Of a stretch of 28,431 bases of DNA, positions 24,001-28,431 are shown one piece after another. Where the stretch lies: assembly GCF_001039355.2 (NCBI RefSeq), contig NW_019773549.1, positions 58,396 to 86,826 of the forward strand, given 5' to 3'. Below the pieces are notes generated by a model, which ran no database searches, had not been told where the DNA came from, and saw only the letters and a list, made by a program, of their open reading frames with translations. Position 1 is the stretch's first letter. The number at the start of each line of letters is the position of its first letter. Position numbers and translations under genes: made by a program. The DNA comes from Lingula anatina. Lineage: Eukaryota > Brachiopoda > Lingulata > Lingulida > Lingulidae.

Positions 24001-25502
24001 CTATTCAGTTCTTAATTGTGTTGTTTTATTACATTGTTTTACGTAATACTGTGCACTTCATAATAAAACGATGCAACAGATATAACTCACTTTTATCTTT
24101 CTTAAGTTTTTCCTCTCTTCTTTTCTTTTTCGCCCTGGGCATTTTGCGGACCTTGCTAAATGTATCAGGTAACAATAGTTAAACACATTCTTTATGCCTT
24201 ACAAACAACAATCTGACAGCAATAAATAGACATTATTTATTCTAAATATTCATTTGAAATTAACTTTACACAGTGTCAGTTTATAAAGGCAAAAATGTCT
24301 CGGATACATATGTATCCACTCTGTATTAACCCATACCTTATTTATCCAGTTTATTAAAACTGATAATAAAATTAAAAAGCAGGCACGTTCTTTTAGGCAT
24401 TAAGTCAACTTAAATAGCTTTGTATATCTTACTCTGTACTCGCCCTTTAAAGATGCCCGGTACACGTGTAAAGCAACTTATTCATTTCTTATCTAATTTT
24501 CAGTAAGGCATTTGTGGTACGTGAAGTAAAGAAAATGACTATGATGAGAGAGATGAGTAATTTAATACATATTATTTTCTTTTATTTTTTGCCTTATTAT
24601 CTGTCATGCGTATTACTGTTTACCATACTTCTTAGAGGGGGGCAAAACTATTAAAGTGATAATCACATTGTTTACGGTGCTCACCTTATGTACGCTACTG
24701 TTGCTGCTATGAAACACACCCCTGTCATGGCGCTACAGACTACCAACCACAGCTTTTCTTCGCTAAGAATCACTCCACTGATTGGCTCGAAATCGGACGC
24801 TACGTTTGATTTTTGAGAAAATATAAAAAATGAATACTATTAGGTGATAAGTTCAAGCTAAGATATGTTGGGTATTAGGTTCAAGGTATACTGTCTGCAT
24901 TTGTAAAAGTCTTTCTTTACCTAAACATCCTGTAAAGCTCATTATCTCTCCCAATCCAGACCCTAAAATACCTCAAACTAAGTACTTGATGCCAATTATC
25001 TCAAATGTACAGAAAGATATGACGGTCGAATTGTTTTGAGAAATATTTAGAACTAATTTATTTGATATAAAATGACAGAAAACATCGAATCCAAATGCAG
25101 AGACGGGTCAATTTTGGTCACGTTTTCGATTTCTTTGCCTTTAATGTCCAATATTACCTTCAACTTCTATATTCAGTCAACACACTGCAGGTATGTACGC
25201 GAATGAAGTAAATCAATAAGAAGAGTCGTTATTTTTTAAATTTAATTATGCGCACTTTATAATTTTAGACATGTATGTCTACAAAATACCTAAACAAGAT
25301 GGAAGGTGGTGCAGATACATCTGCATTGTGGTAAAGTGTACGATCTAAAACGACAAAGTTTCATGAATTATAAAATCCCTATGTTGCATTTACTTTGAAA
25401 TTTTAATTATTCAAATAATAATAACTGATATTAAATCACACAGCACGTGTCACGTTGATGGACGCTACACTATTGTTATGTCTTACCTGTGCTGTTCTCC
25501 AT
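13117..25502 (-). CDS. Gene B: membrane-anchored tandem-PTP-domain protein, both domains predicted inactive (20 exons)
   Basis: Exons, 5' to 3' on the minus strand: 25502-25487, 24799-24685, 24155-24091, 23934-23822, 23282-23201, 22835-22756, 22461-22425, 21677-21580, 21198-21088, 20942-20776, 19820-19682, 19456-19307, 19089-18990, 18374-18298, 15604-15464, 15215-15096, 14843-14802, 14544-14321, 14047-13912, 13353-13117. Every intron is GT-AG, phases agree throughout, and the total of 2250 bases gives 749 residues plus stop. Residues 1-21 are short and polar with an N-S-T sequon, 22-43 are a hydrophobic helix, and 45-66 are strongly basic. About 104-391 form PTP D1 (GYKNRNAYLV, ESFWDLVW, CPDPILLLN). 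About 392-690 form PTP D2 (KNR, SDYINAVYIN, FIVTEWPMQNTVVDLW, VDIFSTVK). The tail carries a GTPSTLPLS duplication. The family is receptor-type PTP by these signatures. Catalytic residues are missing in both domains, so I infer a pseudophosphatase. The start is the least certain part. Confidence 0.86.
13202..13255 (-). repeat. Perfect 27-bp tandem duplication in the last exon of gene B
   Basis: Two identical 27-base copies, 13202-13228 and 13229-13255, lie in frame and encode GTPSTLPLS twice in the C-terminal tail after D2. The length is a multiple of three, so the frame is kept. Perfect identity points to a recent duplication and a possible length polymorphism. Confidence 0.95.
13804..13827. 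repeat. (TG)n microsatellite
   Basis: About 12 TG units in the last intron of gene B, between exons 19 and 20. Confidence 0.95.
13912..14544 (-). other. Gene B exons 18-19: D2 WPD and phosphate loops, altered
   Basis: Exon 18 (14544-14321) carries VRMFQLNYWPRKAKEE and ends at PVCIMS plus two bases. Exon 19 (14047-13912) completes K-D-G-V-E-R-C-G-V-F-C. Aligned to H-C-x5-R-T/S-G, the Cys position is Ser625, the Arg is kept (Arg631), and the residue before the nucleophile is Met rather than His. The WPD loop reads W-P-R (585-587). D2 domains are often weak or inactive in this family, but here nucleophile and acid are both gone. Confidence 0.83.
14997..15063. repeat. Compound (CA)n(GA)n microsatellite
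   Basis: About 15 CA units followed directly by about 19 GA units, in the intron between exons 16 and 17 of gene B, roughly 30 bases downstream of the exon 16 donor. It is a likely length-variable locus. Confidence 0.95.
16084..16964 (+). repeat. Internal duplicated unit, copy 1
   Basis: Begins GGTGATCGGTAAGGTCGCAT and shares long blocks with copy 2 (17186-18082), for example GCATACAGAACGTTCAAGCA, GGTATTTTTCACCAGAGACA and TGGTCGCCACTGAT, in the same order with point differences and small indels. Confidence 0.8.
16973..17172 (+). mobile_element. 200-bp MITE, copy 1
   Basis: The ends TCCCACAGATTTAGATCGATC and (minus strand) TCCACGGATATTTAGATCAA form terminal inverted repeats. Second halves also pair: CTCCCTGGGGG near the left and CTCCCCAGGGGG near the right. 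It lies exactly between the two duplicated units above. Copy 2 at 27109-27306 is in the opposite orientation and shares the interior, including AAGTTAATTACCCCCTTACA. Confidence 0.8.
17186..18082 (+). repeat. Internal duplicated unit, copy 2
   Basis: Counterpart of 16084-16964, offset by about 1.1 kb. Near its right end a short module, GGACGCACAGGTCGCTC, is repeated in tandem (about 18015-18065), more copies than in unit 1. Confidence 0.8.
18531..18592. repeat. (TATAA)n pentanucleotide microsatellite
   Basis: About 12 uninterrupted TATAA units in the intron between exons 13 and 14 of gene B. Confidence 0.95.
20776..20942 (-). other. Gene B exon 10: D1 WPD loop and start of phosphate loop, both altered
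   Basis: The exon reads RRIQHYQAKSWERHRCPDP and later TPLLVHE before a GTATGT donor. In the PTP family this position is V-x-x-F-x-x-x-x-W-P-D-H-G-x-P-D-P followed by P-I-V-V-H-C. Here W-P-D-H-G is W-E-R-H-R (residues 256-260), so the general acid Asp is Arg, and H-C becomes H-E (293-294). The next exon (19820-19682) continues with FNSIDKVGAYIAVDAILERM, where the usual G-V-G-R-T-G is S-I-D-K-V-G, so the phosphate-binding Arg is Lys. Confidence 0.83.
22991..23021. repeat. TA-rich palindromic simple repeat
   Basis: TGTATATATACATG followed by a (TA)n run, in the intron between exons 5 and 6 of gene B. An unresolved base (N) follows at 23073. Confidence 0.8.
23201..23934 (-). other. Gene B exons 4-5: cytoplasmic juxtamembrane region
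   Basis: Exon 4 (23934-23822, 113 bases) encodes a polar helical stretch including GRTISEFLQISQDKG and ending EKEHQ. Exon 5 (23282-23201, 82 bases) begins ALTKIALEREMLRRDGK. This occupies the place of the wedge helix and the start of D1 in ordinary receptor PTPs. Exon 4 has exactly the same length and phases in gene A (4248-4136), and the ALERE core is shared. The canonical K-N-R-Y motif of an active D1 is not found here. Confidence 0.8.
24685..24799 (-). other. Gene B exon 2: transmembrane segment
   Basis: This 115-base exon encodes a short polar lead and then a hydrophobic stretch of about 22 residues (LWLVVCSAMTGVCFIAATVA within it). The next exon (24155-24091) is almost all Lys, Arg and Glu, and begins after AG|C to give S-K-V-R-K. 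Basic residues on the C-terminal side put the N-terminus outside and the PTP domains in the cytosol. Gene A has the same exon at 5069-4952. Confidence 0.85.
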
Positions 25503-25584
25503 AGTCACAGTGGATAATGAGGTTCTCAAAATACGCCTTTTAATCAGATAATACCCGATAAGTTGAGAACTTTTTCGCTGTCTT
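25487..25584 (-). promoter_or_regulatory. Gene B first-exon region (leader, or upstream coding exon)
   Basis: A TCTAG acceptor at 25585 and a GTAAGA donor after 25487 bound a possible 98-base exon. The ATG at 25502-25500 has A at -3 and G at +4 and begins M-E-N-S-T, the same five residues as gene A. The frame is also open for 27 codons upstream to the acceptor, so the exon could be coding further 5'. The reading A-C-T-G-T before the ATG resembles gene A, but the protein upstream does not look conserved, which favours the ATG as start. Confidence 0.45.
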
Positions 25585-27100
25585 CTAGAAAAGAAAATAT
25601 TATTTTATTGTTTTAGGGAAGTCCATTAAAATGGCGAAAAGTTTAAAAATCGTTTTCTTTCAACTTGCGTCATACCATGCTTCACTTTATGCCCTTCCTT
25701 TTTCGCTATTTTCACAGACACACTAAATAACAATGCCAATACAGTAGAAGAGGCCACCTGCAATTTATACCTTAAGGCAGTTATTGCAACATATAAAACA
25801 TTTTATTCCATGTTGTACACATCTTTTTTGAAAATGCATCGTACGCACGATCGGTCGTGCGAGAGATTTCGCGTCCCTGATCTTGCGAAAGGTGTTACAG
25901 CTTCTTGAACAGAGTACACCAATTTTGGGAAGGCCCGGTACGAATTATAGTATTATACCATTTTCATTTTCGGAAAATATTATTACTGAAGACCATAGTT
26001 ACCTTTAGATTTTGATTCCCTTAATCTTATAACTCCTACATGTATATATATCATACATGTACCAGTATAGATAAATTTCTATATAACACCAACTATGTTT
26101 TACCTTTCTAAACCATCCTTTTCGTCTCTCTTTTAACGTGCTTGTCTTAAATGTCCACCACTGTTAATTTTGCTCGTTATTTTTCTTGAGGACATTAGAC
26201 AATCCTTCCCCAAACTGCCCCCGGCCCCTCCTCCCCGGGGTGACAGACGGTGTTGGTTCGACAATTAAGCTATCCCCATTCTTTAATGTTATGGTATTGG
26301 TAACTCTGGTCGTGAACAAAAAGATGTAAATTGCATTCCATTTTTGTAATATCCTACACTGCACCTGTGGTGTTTACACAGAAAAGTGGAAAAGCGAATT
26401 ACCTGGCTCAAAACACGCCTTTTAACCGGATGACATCTTAATTTTAAATGTTTATCTCAGCCCTGTTATCTGACTCATCATGCACCCGGGTATTCATTGC
26501 ACAAGGATATGCAGAGCAGTATTTCACCGACCATGGCTTTTCTCATGCAAATTGTGAAGAACTGTCTCAGTCATAGTGTACATATCTGATCTCTTGTGCA
26601 TATGAAAAATATCTTCACTACCACCTTAAATGTAGAGAACAACCATTTTAATAGTGCTGTGTTTGGAAAATTGTTATTTAGTAGCCCGATATTTAGATAA
26701 TGTACAATCGGTAGTAATATTGCTTGTTGTGTCGATCGCTATAATAAGTACACTATCTTTTAACCCCAAACTGATGTTGAAGTCTTGGTAAATCTCACGC
26801 AACCCTACTATTTGGTTGTTACTTTGACTTTGTGCCACTATATAGCTGGGATACATTTTAAGGGGAAAAGTTTGCAGAGCTGTGTATAAAGACATACACG
26901 ACTGATCATGCGTTTCGTAAATGTAAAACATGGGAGGCAAAGAATATTGATGCGGATTGTTGAGAGAGTTGGTAAACGAATACACAAATACAATACGCAT
27001 AAAATTGTGCAGCAAGGCCGATATAAAGAAAATGAAGATTATCTAAAAAAAAAGCACGCCAAAGGCAAACCCCGAAACCCAGTGTCCTAGCTGAGACTGA
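25585..27100. other. Non-coding DNA upstream of gene B
   Basis: No recognised gene was seen. A 113-codon minus-strand frame at 26674-27015 has no recognisable similarity, no clear splice context and AT-driven composition, so I do not call it. A 30-base block near 26405-26435 resembles 25524-25554 beside the gene B first exon. Confidence 0.4.
25844..25861. promoter_or_regulatory. Perfect 7-bp hairpin upstream of gene B
   Basis: CGCACGA, loop TCGG, TCGTGCG. It lies about 340 bases upstream of the gene B start codon, in a GC-rich island within AT-rich DNA. It could be a protein-binding palindrome; function is unknown. Confidence 0.3.
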
Positions 27101-27108
27101 GGATGCAT

Positions 27109-27306
27109 TCCCATAGATTTTAGATCGATCTATGCCCATGGGGAGTCTCACTAGATTACTGTCAGATAATCCGTCTTAAATGTCCGTCCCCCCTACTACA
27201 AGCTGTAAGGGGGTAATTAACTTCTGTGCCCGCTCGGCTGACAGCTATTTAGCGTGAACCCCCAGGGAGTTAGGTCGATCTAGTTGAATCGATCTAATCT
27301 CTGGGA
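27109..27306 (-). mobile_element. 200-bp MITE, copy 2 (inverted relative to copy 1)
   Basis: The ends TCCCATAGATTTTAGATCGA and (minus strand) TCCCAGAGATTAGATCGATT are terminal inverted repeats. Read on the minus strand, it aligns along its whole length with 16973-17172, including CTCCCTGGGGGTTCACGCTA. The two copies differ at many positions, so neither is a very recent copy of the other. Confidence 0.8.
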
Positions 27307-27318
27307 ATGGGGTCCGAA

Positions 27319-27360
<42 letters not shown>

Positions 27361-27389
27361 TGGGGGGGTGGGGGGTGGGGGGGGGGGGG
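27319..27389. repeat. Compound (TC)n(TG)n and G-tract
   Basis: About 12 TC units (27319-27343), about 10 TG units (27343-27362), then a nearly pure G run broken by single Ts (27362-27389), directly beside MITE copy 2. The G run can form a quadruplex in principle. Confidence 0.92.
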
Positions 27390-28034
27390 TTATGCATTAG
27401 AAACACCTGAATAAATTTGTCGGGTAAAAATGAACTGTCTTTGCAGTTTACATAGTTAAATGTGTTTTTCGATACTGCTGAGGCCAGTTGTTGTAGAGAC
27501 AGATGAGGGGAAGAAAGAGACGGAGGTGGAACGCACAAAACAAAGCAAATGCTGTTGGTGTATCATTTTCATAGGAAAGGTAGACAGGCATTCAGAAAGC
27601 GCAGGCCTCTGCAAAGGCAAAAATCTTACAATTAATAAGTCAATTCAATCAATGGATCATCACCAAACTCTAATAGATTTTAAGTTATCCCTTTTTTGAC
27701 ATCTGAAAATTTTTTTGTCAAATTCCGTCCAAAACTTCCCGAGTTGGGATTTTAAATAGCAGTGCGACAAAGACAAAAACGTGACTTCTTGGCGGAGGTA
27801 ATGATAATTAGCACGCCAATAATCGCCAGTGAGACTGCAGGCGTATTCCAAAAGTTACTAAATGAGAGGGCCTTTTTTAAACCCAGGAATAAAGTTCGAA
27901 ATCAAGGGGAAAAAGGAAATATGTTAATTCTGATTGAATTTTTAAACAATATATAGCCCTAACACGATTGATAGGACGTAGAAATAGTAAAATTTCTACT
28001 TTTAGAAGACCACACTATTACTGATTAGATGCGC

Positions 28035-28431
28035 ATGGTGTCGGTGGGCAGGTGGATCTGTGAATGTGTGGTTAGCAGGCGGTTGTGTAGTGGATGTGTA
28101 GTAAACAGGTATGTGGTAAACAGGTGGGTGTGTGGTAAGCGGGTGGGTGTGTAGTAAACGGGTGAGTGGTAAGCGGGTGTGTGGTAAGCGAGTGGGTGTG
28201 TAGTAAACGGGTGGGTGTTAAGCGGGCGGGTGTGTTTTAAGCGGGTGTATGGTAAGCGGGTGAGTGAGTGGTAAGCGGGTGGGTGTGTAGTAAGCGGGTG
28301 GGTGTGTGGTAAGCGGGTGTGTGATAAGCGGGTAGGTGTTCAGCGGGCGGGTGTGTTTTAAGCGGGTGTGTGGTAAGCGGGTGGGTGCGTAGTAAGCGGG
28401 TGAGTGGTAAGCTGGTGGGTGTGTGGTAAGC
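28035..28431. repeat. G/T-rich minisatellite, continues past the right end
   Basis: About 400 bases of tandem, imperfect units built on GTGTGGTAAGCGGGTGG, with variants GTAGTAAACGGGTG and GTTTTAAGCGGGTG, in units of roughly 14-20 bases. The most regular copies are at the right end. No reading frame is worth calling. Confidence 0.9.

Noticed and set aside
26674-27015. A 113-codon minus-strand frame
   Set aside because: No recognisable motifs, no splice context, and composition follows the AT-rich background.

Overview
This is a metazoan nuclear fragment: AT-rich, intron-dense, and full of microsatellites and short inverted-repeat transposons. The gene content, a divergent tandem-domain receptor-type protein tyrosine phosphatase (RPTP) family duplicated head-to-tail, together with the repeat style, suggests a marine invertebrate, most likely a lophotrochozoan such as a mollusc, brachiopod or annelid. 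That placement is inference; no single marker in the window fixes the taxon. Most long open frames are chance or repeat-derived. The real coding sequence is a series of short exons on the minus strand.

Two paralogous genes lie in tandem on the minus strand. Gene B (about 25502 down to 13117) can be assembled completely: 20 exons, every junction GT-AG, every phase compatible, 2250 coding bases, 749 residues. It predicts a very short N-terminus, one transmembrane helix, a polybasic juxtamembrane stretch, and two PTP domains (D1, D2). Both domains have lost catalytic residues: in D1 the WPD loop reads W-E-R and the catalytic Cys is gone; in D2 the WPD loop reads W-P-R and Cys is Ser. It looks like a membrane-anchored double pseudophosphatase. 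Gene A (5767 down to 1514, continuing off the left end) carries the first seven exons of a paralogue with nearly identical exon sizes and phases; its catalytic region lies outside the window.

Layout by region. 1-1513: intron of gene A with a CATTC-rich degenerate repeat. 1514-5897: gene A exons, with a decayed Tc1/mariner-like transposon in one intron. 5898-13116: intergenic DNA with inverted-repeat elements, a 5'-truncated LINE insertion with a 13-bp target-site duplication, and a CA repeat. 13117-25584: gene B; its largest intron holds a 2.2-kb inverted-repeat element that contains a tandem duplication and a 200-bp MITE. 25585-28431: upstream non-coding DNA with a second, inverted copy of the same MITE, a TC/TG/G tract, and a G-rich minisatellite that runs off the right end.

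The two genes probably arose by local duplication. As both lack a recognisable ectodomain in the window, and B lacks catalytic residues in both domains, B at least would more plausibly bind or scaffold phosphotyrosine proteins at a membrane than dephosphorylate them. The first exon of each gene is the least certain part of the models.
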